DNA of 64,000 nucleotides from Volvox africanus (lineage: Eukaryota; Chlorophyta; Chlorophyceae; Chlamydomonadales; Volvocaceae): contig BSDZ01000047.1 in NCBI GenBank assembly GCA_030268105.1, positions 1 to 64,000 of the forward strand, given 5' to 3'. The first letter of the stretch is position 1, and each line of letters begins with the position of its first letter. The notes under the pieces were generated by a model. That model made no database searches. It worked only from the letters and a program-made list of their open reading frames with translations, and was not told the DNA's origin. Shown here piece by piece: positions 23,129-35,815 of the stretch. The position numbers and the translations under genes were made by a program.

Positions 23129-23878
23129 TTAGTATGCTAGGCGTCCGGGTCCGCTGTGCCTTGCGAGGTACGGAAATTCCTTATCCGCAACAGTATCCTG
23201 GGGTATGTACGGGCAGTGTTCATAATTGGATCTTAAACTGACATTCTGCGATTGGGCCTTTGTAGGCGGACACAACAGGGTCACTACACCCATGAAATCG
23301 AAACGGGTAAGATATGATACGGGATCGAGTTTCAAAGGTTACATGTGTATGTCTTGATGCCTTGACTGACTGAGGGATTACCTTGCAGGGATGTTTCGCT
23401 CTAGAGTGGTGAATGACCCTTCCCCTTGGATTTGGATTTAGGATATTCTGCCACTGACATTTCCGATTGGGCCTTTGTAGGCAGCCACAATTCCAGGACG
23501 GGCTTAGTATGCTAGGCGTCCGGGTCCGCTGTGCCTTGCGAGGTACGGAAATTCCTTATCCGCAACAGTATCCTGGGGTATGTACGGGCAGTGTTCATAA
23601 TTGGATCTTAAACTGACATTCTGCGATTGGGCCTTCGTAGGCGGACACAACAGGGTCACTACACCCATGAAATCGAAACGGGTAAGATATGATACGGGAT
23701 CGAGTTTCAAAGGTTACAAGTGTATGTCTTGATGCCTTGACTGACTGAGGGATTACCTTGCAGGGATGTTTCGCTCTAGAGTGGTGAATGACCCTTCCCC
23801 TTGGTTTTGGATTTACAATATACTGCCACTGACATTTCCGATTGGGCCTTTGTAGGCAGCCACAATTCCAGGACGGGC
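23129..23878 (+). repeat. Two S units
   Basis: Starts 23129 (T-T-TT-A-GT, copy of 21484) and 23504 (C-T-TA-T, with private 'tacaatatactg' at c5). Confidence 0.95.
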
Positions 23879-24763
23879 TTAGTATGCTAGGCGTCCGGGT
23901 CCGCTGTGCCTTGCGAGGTACGGAAATTCCTTATCCGCAACAGTGACAATCGAATGCCAATAACAGTAATAGTAATAAAAATAAAAATAATAGTAATAAA
24001 AATAATAATTATTATAAAAATAAATATATTTATATAAATAATATTAATGATAACAATAATAATAATAAACATAATTAACATAATAAACGTAATAATAATA
24101 ATTAACATAATTAACGTAATTAACGTAATATTTATATTTATAATAATCATAATAATTGTAATCATAATAATTATTATTTTAATTACTATTATTATTTATT
24201 AATAATCATGAGATTCATAAGAATCATATGAATCATAATGATAGGGCTCCGGTGTGCCCTCCCCATCTCCCTCCCCCGCCCTTTGTCGGCGATGATGGTG
24301 GTGCTTTGGCGGCGTCGGTGGTGGCGTCGGTGGCGGACGGAGGGAGGGACGGAAAGAGGTTCCCATTCCCACCATCGCCACCGCTGCCACCACGGCCACA
24401 TACACCACTACGGCTACCGCCGCAAACACCGCCACCAAGGCGACCGCTGTAAGTGTCCTGGGGTATGTACGGGCAGTGTTCATAATTGGATCTTAAACTG
24501 ACATTCTGCGATTGGGCCTTCGTAGGCGGACACAACAGGGTCACTACACCCATGAAATCGAAACGGGTAAGATATGATACGGGATCGAGTTTCAAAGGTG
24601 ACATGTGTATGTCTTGATGCCTTGACTGACTGAGGGATTACCTTGCAGGGATGTTTCGCTCTAGAGTGGTGAATGACCCTTCCCCTTGGTTTTGGATTTA
24701 GGATATTCTGCCACTGACATTTCCGATTGGGCCTTTGTAGGCAGCCACAATTCCAGGACGGGC
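23879..24763 (+). repeat. L unit 14 (885 bp)
   Basis: AT block as in L11 ('caataataataataaac', 'aatatttatatt'). Core haplotype C-T-GT-T-GT. Confidence 0.95.
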
Positions 24764-24994
24764 TTAGTATGCTAGGCGTCCGGGTCCGCTGTGCCTTGCG
24801 AGGTACGGAAATTCCTTATCCGCAACAGTATCCTGGGGTATGTCTTGATGCCTTGACTGACTGAGGGATTACCTTGCAGGGATGTTTCGCTCTAGAGTGG
24901 TGAATGACCCTTCCCCTTGGATTTGGATTTAGGATATACTGCCACTGACATTTCCGATTGGGCCTTTGTAGGCAGCCACAATTCCAGGACGGGC
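24764..24994 (+). repeat. Truncated unit (231 bp) with a 144-bp deletion
   Basis: Reads 'cctggggtatgtcttgatg', joining the normal 'ggggtatgtacgg' to 'gtgtatgtcttg'. In intact units the two 'gtatgt' copies are 144 bp apart (2178 and 2322), exactly the missing length. This is the only truncated unit in the window. Confidence 0.95.
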
Positions 24995-25744
24995 TTAGTA
25001 TGCTAGGCGTCCGGGTCCGCTGTGCCTTGCGAGGTACGGAAATTCCTTATCCGCAACAGTGTCCTGGGGTATGTACGGGCAGTGTTCATAATTGGATCTT
25101 AAACTGACATTCTGCGATTGGGCCTTCGTAGGCGGACACAACAGGGTCACTACACCCATGAAATCGAAACGGGTAAGATATGATACGGGATCGAGTTTCA
25201 AAGGTGACATGTGTATGTCTTGATGCCTTGACTGACTGAGGGATTACCTTGCAGGGATGTTTCGCTCTAGAGTGGTGAATGACCCTTCCCCTTGGTTTTG
25301 GATTTAGGATATTCTGCCACTGACATTTCCGATTGGGCCTTTGTAGGCAGCCACAATTCCAGGACGGGCTTAGTATGCTAGGCGTCCGGGTCCGCTGTGC
25401 CTTGCGAGGTACGGAAATTCCTTATCCGCAACAGTATCCTGGGGTATGTACGGGCAGTGTTCATAATTGGATCTTAAACTAACATTCTGCGATTGGGCCT
25501 TCGTAGGCGGACACAACAGGGTCACTACACCCATGAAATCGAAACGGGTAAGATATGATACGGGATCGAGTTTCAAAGGTTACAAGTGTATGTCTTGATG
25601 CCTTGACTGACTGAGGGATTACCTTGCAGGGATGTTTCGCTCTAGAGTGGTGAATGACCCTTCCCCTTGGTTTTGGATTTACGATATACTGCCACTGACA
25701 TTTCCGATTGGGCCTTTGTAGGCAGCCACAATTCCAGGACGGGC
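24995..25744 (+). repeat. Two S units, the first with an L-type junction
   Basis: Starts 24995 (C-T-GT-T-GT) and 25370 (C-T-TA-T-CA, 'aaactaacatt'). At 25061 the first reads 'cagtgtcctgg', with the G otherwise found only right of the inserted module; all other S units have 'cagtatcytgg'. Confidence 0.94.
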
Positions 25745-26629
25745 TTAGTATGCTAGGCGTCCGGGTCCGCTGTGCCTTGCGAGGTACGGAAATTCCTTAT
25801 CCGCAACAGTGACAATCGAATGCCAATAACAGTAATAGTAATAAAAATAAAAATAATAGTAATAAAAATAATAATTATTATAAAAATAAATATATTTATA
25901 TAAATAATATTAATGATAACAATAATAATAATAAACATAATTAACATAATAAACGTAATAATAATAATTAACATAATTAACGTAATTAACGTAATATTTA
26001 TATTTATAATAATCATAATAATTGTAATCATAATAATTATTATTTTAATTACTATTATTATTTATTAATAATCATGAGATTCATAAGAATCATATGAATC
26101 ATAATGATAGGGCTCCGGTGTGCCCTCCCCATCTCCCTCCCCCGCCCTTTGTCGGCGATGATGGTGGTGCTTTGGCGGCGTCGGTGGTGGCGTCGGTGGC
26201 GGACGGAGGGAGGGACGGAAAGAGGTTCCCATTCCCACCATCGCCACCGCTGCCACCACGGCCACATACACCACTACGGCTACCGCCGCAAACACCGCCA
26301 CCAAGGCGACCGCTGTAAGTGTCCTGGGGTATGTACGGGCAGTGTTCATAATTGGATCTTAAACTGACATTCTGCGATTGGGCCTTCGTAGGCGGACACA
26401 ACAGGGTCACTACACCCATGAAATCGAAACGGGTAACATATGATACGGGATCGAGTTTCAAAGGTGACATGTGTATGTCTTGATGCCTTGACTGACTGAG
26501 GGATTACCTTGCAGGGATGTTTCGCTCTAGAGTGGTGAATGACCCTTCCCCTTGGTTTTGGATTTAGGATATTCTGCCACTGACATTTCCGATTGGGCCT
26601 TTGTAGGCAGCCACAATTCCAGGACGGGC
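25745..26629 (+). repeat. L unit 15 (885 bp)
   Basis: Module as in L14. Private 'gggtaacatatg' (others gggtaagatatg). Core haplotype C-T-GT-T-GT. Confidence 0.95.
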
Positions 26630-27004
26630 TTAGTATGCTAGGCGTCCGGGTCCGCTGTGCCTTGCGAGGTACGGAAATTCCTTATCCGCAACAGTATCCT
26701 GGGGTATGTACGGGCAGTGTTCATAATTGGATCTTAAACTGACATTCTGCGATTGGGCCTTCGTAGGCGGACACAACAGGGTCACTACACCCATGAAATC
26801 GAAACGGGTAAGATATGATACGGGATCGAGTTTCAAAGGTTACAAGTGTATGTCTTGATGCCTTGACTGACTGAGGGATTACCTTGCAGGGATGTTTCGC
26901 TCTAGAGTGGTGAATGACCCTTCCCCTTGGTTTTGGATTTACGATATACTGCCACTGACATTTCCGATTGGGCCTTTGTAGGCAGCCACAATTCCAGGAC
27001 GGGC
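26630..27004 (+). repeat. Single S unit
   Basis: Core haplotype C-T-TA-T-CA. First member of the 2145-bp S-L-L repeat. Confidence 0.95.
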
Positions 27005-27889
27005 TTAGTATGCTAGGCGTCCGGGTCCGCTGTGCCTTGCGAGGTACGGAAATTCCTTATCCGCAACAGTGACAATCGAATGCCAATAACAGTAATAGTA
27101 ATAAAAATAAAAATAATAGTAATAAAAATAATAATTATTATAAAAATAAATATATTTATATAAATAATATTAATGATAACAATAATAATAATAAACATAA
27201 TTAACATAATAAACGTAATAATAATAATAAACATAATTAACGTAATTAACGTAATATTTATATTTATAATAATCATAATAATTGTAATCATAATAATTAT
27301 TATTTTAATTACTATTATTATTTATTAATAATCATGAGATTCATAAGAATCATATGAATCATAATGATAGGGCTCCGGTGTGCCCTCCCCATCTCCCTCC
27401 CCCGCCCTTTGTCGGCGATGATGGTGGTGCTTTGGCGGCGTCGGTGGTGGCGTCGGTGGCGGACGGAGGGAGGGACGGAAAGAGGTTCCCATTCCCACCA
27501 TCGCCACCGCTGCCACCACGGCCACATACACCACTACGGCTACCGCCGCAAACACCGCCACCAAGGCGACCGCTGTAAGTGTCCTGGGGTATGTACGGGC
27601 AGTGTTCATAATTGGATCTTAAACTGACATTCTGCGATTGGGCCTTCGTAGGCGGACACAACAGGGTCACTACATCCATGAAATCGAAACGGGTAAGATA
27701 TGATACGGGATCGAGTTTCAAAGGTGACATGTGTATGTCTTGATGCCTTGACTGACTGAGGGATTACCTTGCAGGGATGTTTCGCTCTAGAGTGGTGAAT
27801 GACCCTTCCCCTTGGTTTTGGATTTAGGATATTCTGCCACTGACATTTCCGATTGGGCCTTTGTAGGCAGCCACAATTCCAGGACGGGC
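27005..27889 (+). repeat. L unit 16 (885 bp)
   Basis: 'aataataataaacataatt' in the AT block and 'ctacatccatg' in the core, both shared with L18. Core haplotype C-T-GT-T-GT. Confidence 0.95.
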
Positions 27890-28774
27890 TTAGTATGCTA
27901 GGCGTCCGGGTCCGCTGTGCCTTGCGAGGTACGGAAATTCCTTATCCGCAACAGTGACAATCGAATGCCAATAACAGTAATAGTAATAAAAATAAAAATA
28001 ATAGTAATAAAAATAATAATTATTATAAAAATAAATATATTTATATAAATAATATTAATGATAACAATAATAATAATAAACATAATTAACATAATAAACG
28101 TAATAATAATAATTAACATAATTAACATAATTAACGTAATATTAATATTTATAATAATCATAATAATTGTAATCATAATAATTATTATTTTAATTACTAT
28201 TATTATTTATTAATAATCATGAGATTCATAAGAATCATATGAATCATAATGATAGGGCTCCGGTGTGCCCTCCCCATCTCCCTCCCCCGCCCTTTGTCGG
28301 CGATGATGGTGGTGCTTTGGCGGCGTCGGTGGTGGCGTCGGTGGCGGACGGAGGGAGGGACGGAAAGAGGTTCCCATTCCCACCATCGCCACCGCTGCCA
28401 CCACGGCCACATACACCACTACGGCTGCCGCCGCAAACACCGCCACCAAGGCGACCGCTGTAAGTGTCCTGGGGTATGTACGGGCAGTGTTCATAATTGG
28501 ATCTTAAACTGACATTCTGCGATTGGGCCTTTGTAGGCGGACACAACAGGGTCACTACACCCATGAAATCGAAACGGGTAAGATATGATACGGGATCGAG
28601 TTTCAAAGGTGACATGTGTATGTCTTGATGCCTTGACTGACTGAGGGATTACCTTGCAGGGATGTTTCGCTCTAGAGTGGTGAATGACCCTTCCCCTTGG
28701 TTTTGGATTTAGGATATTCTGCCACTGACATTTCCGATTGGGCCTTTCTAGGCAGCCACAATTCCAGGACGGGC
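27890..28774 (+). repeat. L unit 17 (885 bp)
   Basis: 'aatattaatatt' in the AT block, 'ggctgccg' in the GC block, T-T-GT-T-GT core and 'tttctaggcagcc' tail. Directly follows L16. Confidence 0.95.
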
Positions 28775-29149
28775 TTAGTATGCTAGGCGTCCGGGTCCGC
28801 TGTGCCTTGCGAGGTACGGAAATTCCTTATCCGCAACAGTATCCTGGGGTATGTACGGGCAGTGTTCATAATTGGATCTTAAACTGACATTCTGCGATTG
28901 GGCCTTCGTAGGCGGACACAACAGGGTCACTACACCCATGAAATCGAAACGGGTAAGATATGATACGGGATCGAGTTTCAAAGGTTACAAGTGTATGTCT
29001 TGATGCCTTGACTGACTGAGGGATTACCTTGCAGGGATGTTTCGCTCTAGAGTGGTGAATGACCCTTCCCCTTGGTTTTGGATTTACGATATACTGCCAC
29101 TGACATTTCCGATTGGGCCTTTGTAGGCAGCCACAATTCCAGGACGGGC
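28775..29149 (+). repeat. Single S unit
   Basis: C-T-TA-T-CA, matching S 26630 at the sites compared. Confidence 0.95.
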
Positions 29150-30034
29150 TTAGTATGCTAGGCGTCCGGGTCCGCTGTGCCTTGCGAGGTACGGAAATTC
29201 CTTATCCGCAACAGTGACAATCGAATGCCAATAACAGTAATAGTAATAAAAATAAAAATAATAGTAATAAAAATAATAATTATTATAAAAATAAATATAT
29301 TTATATAAATAATATTAATGATAACAATAATAATAATAAACATAATTAACATAATAAACGTAATAATAATAATAAACATAATTAACGTAATTAACGTAAT
29401 ATTTATATTTATAATAATCATAATAATTGTAATCATAATAATTATGATTTTAAGTACTATTATTATTTATTAATAATCATGAGATTCATAAGAATCATAT
29501 GAATCATAATGATAGGGCTCCGGTGTGCCCTCCCCATCTCCCTCCCCCGCCCTTTGTCGGCGATGATGGTGGTGCTTTGGCGGCGTCGGTGGTGGCGTCG
29601 GTGGCGGACGGAGGGAGGGACGGAAAGAGGTTCCCATTCCCACCATCGCCACCGCTGCCACCACGGCCACATACACCACTACGGCTACCGCCGCAAACAC
29701 CGCCACCAAGGCGACCGCTGTAAGTGTCCTGGGGTATGTACGGGCAGTGTTCATAATTGGATCTTAAACTGACATTCTGCGATTGGGCCTTCGTAGGCGG
29801 ACACAACAGGGTCACTACATCCATGAAATCGAAACGGGTAAGATATGATACGGGATCGAGTTTCAAAGGTGACATGTGTATGTCTTGATGCCTTGACTGA
29901 CTGAGGGATTACCTTGCAGGGATGTTTCGCTCTAGAGTGGTGAATGACCCTTCCCCTTGGTTTTGGATTTAGGATATTCTGCCACTGACATTTCCGATTG
30001 GGCCTTTGTAGGCAGCCACAATTCCAGGACGGGC
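29150..30034 (+). repeat. L unit 18 (885 bp), copy of L16
   Basis: As L16, plus 'aattatgattttaagtact' at the right end of the AT block, a pair of changes found elsewhere only in L27 (40481). Confidence 0.95.
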
Positions 30035-30919
30035 TTAGTATGCTAGGCGTCCGGGTCCGCTGTGCCTTGCGAGGTACGGAAATTCCTTATCCGCAACAGT
30101 GACAATCGAATGCCAATAACAGTAATAGTAATAAAAATAAAAATAATAGTAATAAAAATAATAATTATTATAAAAATAAATATATTTATATAAATAATAT
30201 TAATGATAACAATAATAATAATAAACATAATTAACATAATAAACGTAATAATAATAATTAACATAATTAACATAATTAACGTAATATTAATATTTATAAT
30301 AATCATAATAATTGTAATAATAATAATTATTATTTTAATTACTATTATTATTTATTAATAATCATGAGATTCATAAGAATCATATGAATCATAATGATAG
30401 GGCTCCGGTGTGCCCTCCCCATCTCCCTCCCCCGCCCTTTGTCGGCGATGATGGTGGTGCTTTGGCGGCGTCGGTGGTGGCGTCGGTGGCGGACGGAGGG
30501 AGGGACGGAAAGAGGTTCCCATTCCCACCATCGCCACCGCTGCCACCACGGCCACATACACCACTACGGCTGCCGCCGCAAACACCGCCACCAAGGCGAC
30601 CGCTGTAAGTGTCCTGGGGTATGTACGGGCAGTGTTCATAATTGGATCTTAAACTGACATTCTGCGATTGGGCCTTTGTAGGCGGACACAACAGGGTCAC
30701 TACACCCATGAAATCGAAACGGGTAAGATATGATACGGGATCGAGTTTCAAAGGTGACATGTGTATGTCTTGATGCCTTGACTGACTGAGGGATTACCTT
30801 GCAGGGATGTTTCGCTCTAGAGTGGTGAATGACCCTTCCCCTTGGTTTTGGATTTAGGATATTCTGCCACTGACATTTCCGATTGGGCCTTTCTAGGCAG
30901 CCACAATTCCAGGACGGGC
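30035..30919 (+). repeat. L unit 19 (885 bp), copy of L17
   Basis: As L17, with private 'gtaataataataatt' where other copies have 'gtaatcataataatt'. Core T-T-GT-T-GT, 'tttctagg' tail. Confidence 0.95.
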
Positions 30920-31294
30920 TTAGTATGCTAGGCGTCCGGGTCCGCTGTGCCTTGCGAGGTACGGAAATTCCTTATCCGCAACAGTATCCTGGGGTATGTA
31001 CGGGCAGTGTTCATAATTGGATCTTAAACTGACATTCTGCGATTGGGCCTTCGTAGGCGGACACAACAGGGTCACTACACCCATGAAATCGAAACGGGTA
31101 AGATATGATACGGGATCGAGTTTCAAAGGTTACAAGTGTATGTCTTGATGCCTTGACTGACTGAGGGATTACCTTGCAGGGATGTTTCGCTCTAGAGTGG
31201 TGAATGACCCTTCCCCTTGGTTTTGGATTTAGGATATTCTGCCACTGACATTTCCGATTGGGCCTTTGTAGGCAGCCACAATTTCAGGACGGGC
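30920..31294 (+). repeat. Single S unit
   Basis: C-T-TA-T-GT, with private 'aatttcaggacgg' near its end. Confidence 0.95.
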
Positions 31295-32179
31295 TTAGTA
31301 TGCTAGGCGTCCGGGTCCGCTGTGCCTTGCGAGGTACGGAAATTCCTTATCCGCAACAGTGACAATCGAATGCCAATAACAGTAATAGTAATAAAAATAA
31401 AAATAATAGTAATAAAAATAATAATTATTATAAAAATAAATATATTTATATAAATAATATTAATGTTAACAATAATAATAATAAACATAATTAACATAAT
31501 AAACGTAATAATAATAATTAACATAATTAACGTAATTAACGTAATATTTATATTTATAATAATCATAATAATTGTAATCATAATAATTATTATTTTAATT
31601 ACTATTATTATTTATTAATAATCATGAGATTCATAAGAATCATATGAATCATAATGATAGGGCTCCGGTGTGCCCTCCCCATCTCCCTCCCCCGCCCTTT
31701 GTCGGCGATGATGGTGGTGCTTTGGCGGCGTCGGTGGTGGCGTCGGTGGCGGACGGAGGGAGGGACGGAAAGAGGTTCCCATTCCCACCATCGCCACCGC
31801 TGCCACCACGGCCACATACACCACTACGGCTGCCGCCGCAAACACCGCCACCAAGGCGACCGCTGTAAGTGTCCTGGGGTATGTACGGGCAGTGTTCATA
31901 ATTGGATCTTAAACTGACATTCTGCGATTGGGCCTTTGTAGGCGGACACAACAGGGTCACTACACCCATGAAATCGAAACGGGTAAGATATGATACGGGA
32001 TCGAGATTCAAAGGTGACATGTGTATGTCTTGATGCCTTGACTGACTGAGGGATTACCTTGCAGGGATGTTTCGCTCTAGAGTGGTGAATGACCCTTCCC
32101 CTTGGATTTGGATTTACGATATACTGACACTGACATTTCCGATTGGGCCTTTGTAGGCAGCCACAATTCCAGGACGGGC
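31295..32179 (+). repeat. L unit 20 (885 bp)
   Basis: First unit with 'taatgttaac' (others taatgataac). 'ggctgccg' in the GC block and core T-A-GT-A-CA*; the right part matches L27. Confidence 0.95.
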
Positions 32180-32554
32180 TTAGTATGCTAGGCGTCCGGG
32201 TCCGCTGTGCCTTGCGAGGTACGGAAATTCCTTATCCGCAACAGTATCCTGGGGTATGTACGGGCAGTGTTCATAATTGGATCTTAAACTGACATTCTGC
32301 GATTGGGCCTTCGTAGGCGGACACAACAGGGTCACTACACCCATGAAATCGAAACGGGTAAGATATGATACGGGATCGAGATTCAAAGGTGACATGTGTA
32401 TGTCTTGATGCCTTGACTGACTGAGGGATTACCTTGCAGGGATGTTTCGCTCTAGAGTGGTGAATGACCCTTCCCCTTGGTTTTGGATTTAGGATATTCT
32501 GCCACTGACATTTCCGATTGGGCCTTTGTAGGCAGCCACAATTCCAGGACGGGC
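32180..32554 (+). repeat. Single S unit
   Basis: C-A-GT-T-GT, the same as S 41366, which also follows an L with core T-A-GT-A-CA*. Confidence 0.95.
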
Positions 32555-33430
32555 TTAGTATGCTAGGCGTCCGGGTCCGCTGTGCCTTGCGAGGTACGGA
32601 AATTCCTTATCCGCAACAGTGACAATCGAATGCCAATAACAGTAATAGTAATAAAAATAAAAATAATAGTAATAAAAATAATAATTATTATAAAAATAAA
32701 TATATTTATATAAATAATATTAATGTTAACAATAATAATAATAAACATAATTAACATAATAAACGTAATAATAATAATTAACATAATTAACGTAATATTT
32801 ATATTTATAATAATCATAATAATTGTAATCATAATAATTATTATTTTAATTACTATTATTATTTATTAATAATCATGAGATTCATAAGAATCATATGAAT
32901 CATAATGATAGGGCTCCGGTGTGCCCTCCCCATCTCCCTCCCCCGCCCTTTGTCGGCGATGATGGTGGTGCTTTGGCGGCGTCGGTGGTGGCGTCGGTGG
33001 CGGACGGAGGGAGGGACGGAAAGAGGTTCCCATTCCCACCATCGCCACCGCTGCCACCACGGCCACATACACCACTACGGCTGCCGCCGCAAACACCGCC
33101 ACCAAGGCGACCGCTGTAAGTGTCCTGGGGTATGTACGGGCAGTGTTCATAATTGGATCTTAAACTGACATTCTGCGATTGGGCCTTTGTAGGCGGACAC
33201 AACAGGGTCACTACACCCATGAAATCGAAACGGGTAAGATATGATACGGGATCGAGTTTCAAAGGTGACATGTGTATGTCTTGATGCCTTGACTGACTGA
33301 GGGATTACCTTGCAGGGATGTTTCGCTCTAGAGTGGTGAATGACCCTTCCCCTTGGTTTTGGATTTAGGATATTCTGCCACTGACATTTCCGATTGGGCC
33401 TTTGTAGGCAGCCACAATTCCAGGACGGGC
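32555..33430 (+). repeat. L unit 21, shortest long unit (876 bp)
   Basis: Lacks one 'attaacgta' 9-mer of the AT minisatellite (near 32780-32800). 'taatgttaac', 'ggctgccg', core T-T-GT-T-GT. Confidence 0.95.
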
Positions 33431-34180
33431 TTAGTATGCTAGGCGTCCGGGTCCGCTGTGCCTTGCGAGGTACGGAAATTCCTTATCCGCAACAGTATCC
33501 TGGGGTATGTACGGGCAGTGTTCATAATTGGATCTTAAACTGACATTCTGCGATTGGGCCTTCGTAGGCGGACACAACAGGGTCACTACACCCATGAAAT
33601 CGAAACGGGTAAGATATGATACGGGATCGAGTTTCAAAGGTGACATGTGTATGTCTTGATGCCTTGACTGACTGAGGGATTACCTTGCAGGGATGTTTCG
33701 CTCTAGAGTGGTGAATGACCCTTCCCCTTGGTTTTGGATTTACGATATACTGCCACTGACATTTCCGATTGGGCCTTTGTAGGCAGCCACAATTCCAGGA
33801 CGGGCTTAGTATGCTAGGCGTCCGGGTCCGCTGTGCCTTGCGAGGTACGGAAATTCCTTATCCGCAACAGTATCCTGGGGTATGTACGGGCAGTGTTCAT
33901 AATTGGATCTTAAACTGACATTCTGCGATTGGGCCTTCGTAGGCGGACACAACAGGGTCACTACACCCATGAAATCGAAACGGGTAAGATATGATACGGG
34001 ATCGAGTTTCAAAGGTGACATGTGTATGTCTTGATGCCTTGACTGACTGAGGGATTACCTTGCAGGGATGTTTCGCTCTAGAGTGGTGAATGACCCTTCC
34101 CCTTGGTTTTGGATTTAGGATATTCTGCCACTGACATTTCCGATTGGGCCTTTGTAGGCAGCCACAATTCCAGGACGGGC
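33431..34180 (+). repeat. Two S units
   Basis: Starts 33431 (C-T-GT-T-CA) and 33806 (C-T-GT-T-GT). The same pair recurs at 35066 and 35441. Confidence 0.95.
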
Positions 34181-35065
34181 TTAGTATGCTAGGCGTCCGG
34201 GTCCGCTGTGCCTTGCGAGGTACGGAAATTCCTTATCCGCAACAGTGACAATCGAATGCCAATAACAGTAATAGTAATAAAAATAAAAATAATAGTAATA
34301 AAAATAATAATTATTATAAAAATAAATATATTTATATAAATAATATTAATGTTAACAATAATAATAATAAACATAATTAACATAATAAACGTAATAATAA
34401 TAATTAACATAATAAACGTAATTAACGTAATATTTATATTTATAATAATCATAATAATTGTAATCATAATAATTATTATTTTAATTACTATTATTATTTA
34501 TTAATAATCATGAGATTCATAAGAATCATATGAATCATAATGATAGGGCTCCGGTGTGCCCTCCCCATCTTCCTCCCCCGCCCTTTGTCGGCGATGATGG
34601 TGGTGCTTTGGCGGCGTCGGTGGTGGCGTCGGTGGCGGACGGAGGGAGGGACGGAAAGAGGTTCCCATTCCCACCATCGCCACCGCTGCCACCACGGCCA
34701 CATACACCACTACGGCTACCGCCGCAAACACCGCCACCAAGGCGACCGCTGTAAGTGTCCTGGGGTATGTACGGGCAGTGTTCATAATTGGATCTTAAAC
34801 TGACATTCTGCGATTGGGCCTTTGTAGGCGGACACAACAGGGTCACTACACCCATGAAATCGAAACGGGTAAGATATGATACGGGATCGAGTTTCAAAGG
34901 TGACATGTGTATGTCTTGATGCCTTGACTGACTGAGGGATTACCTTGCAGGGATGTTTCGCTCTAGAGTGGTGAATGACCCTTCCCCTTGGTTTTGGATT
35001 TAGGATATTCTGCCACTGACATTTCCGATTGGGCCTTTGTAGGCAGCCACAATTCCAGGACGGGC
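34181..35065 (+). repeat. L unit 22 (885 bp), G4 motif broken
   Basis: 'catcttcctcc' replaces 'catctccctcc' in the C-rich tract at 34559-34583, interrupting a G-run on the minus strand. 'taatgttaac' and 'aacataataaacgtaatt'. Core T-T-GT-T-GT. Confidence 0.95.
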
Positions 35066-35815
35066 TTAGTATGCTAGGCGTCCGGGTCCGCTGTGCCTTG
35101 CGAGGTACGGAAATTCCTTATCCGCAACAGTATCCTGGGGTATGTACGGGCAGTGTTCATAATTGGATCTTAAACTGACATTCTGCGATTGGGCCTTCGT
35201 AGGCGGACACAACAGGGTCACTACACCCATGAAATCGAAACGGGTAAGATATGATACGGGATCGAGTTTCAAAGGTGACATGTGTATGTCTTGATGCCTT
35301 GACTGACTGAGGGATTACCTTGCAGGGATGTTTCGCTCTAGAGTGGTGAATGACCCTTCCCCTTGGTTTTGGATTTACGATATACTGCCACTGACATTTC
35401 CGATTGGGCCTTTGTAGGCAGCCACAATTCCAGGACGGGCTTAGTATGCTAGGCGTCCGGGTCCGCTGTGCCTTGCGAGGTACGGAAATTCCTTATCCGC
35501 AACAGTATCCTGGGGTATGTACGGGCAGTGTTCATAATTGGATCTTAAACTGACATTCTGCGATTGGGCCTTCGTAGGCGGACACAACAGGGTCACTACA
35601 CCCATGAAATCGAAACGGGTAAGATATGATACGGGATCGAGTTTCAAAGGTGACATGTGTATGTCTTGATGCCTTGACTGACTGAGGGATTACCTTGCAG
35701 GGATGTTTCGCTCTAGAGTGGTGAATGACCCTTCCCCTTGGTTTTGGATTTAGGATATTCTGCCACTGACATTTCCGATTGGGCCTTTGTAGGCAGCCAC
35801 AATTCCAGGACGGGC
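35066..35815 (+). repeat. Two S units
   Basis: Starts 35066 (C-T-GT-T-CA) and 35441 (C-T-GT-T-GT). 35441 begins the first copy of the 2145-bp repeat. Confidence 0.95.

Larger units (their letters stand above)
20589..23878 (+). repeat. About 1645-bp higher-order repeat LSS, two copies
   Basis: L12 with its two S units (1646 bp) recurs as L13 with two S units (1644 bp). Shared private markers are 'aatagtgctcc' and the T-T-TT-A-GT S unit. The copies have diverged by small indels: two single-A losses and one gain in L13, and one extra base in S 21859. Confidence 0.88.
26630..30919 (+). repeat. 2145-bp higher-order repeat SLL, two copies
   Basis: S 26630 + L16 + L17 recur as S 28775 + L18 + L19. 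Shared markers: 'ctacatccatg' in the first L, 'aatattaatatt' with 'ggctgccg' and a 'tttctagg' tail in the second L. Differences: L18 has 'aattatgattttaag' and L19 has 'gtaataataataatt'. Confidence 0.9.
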
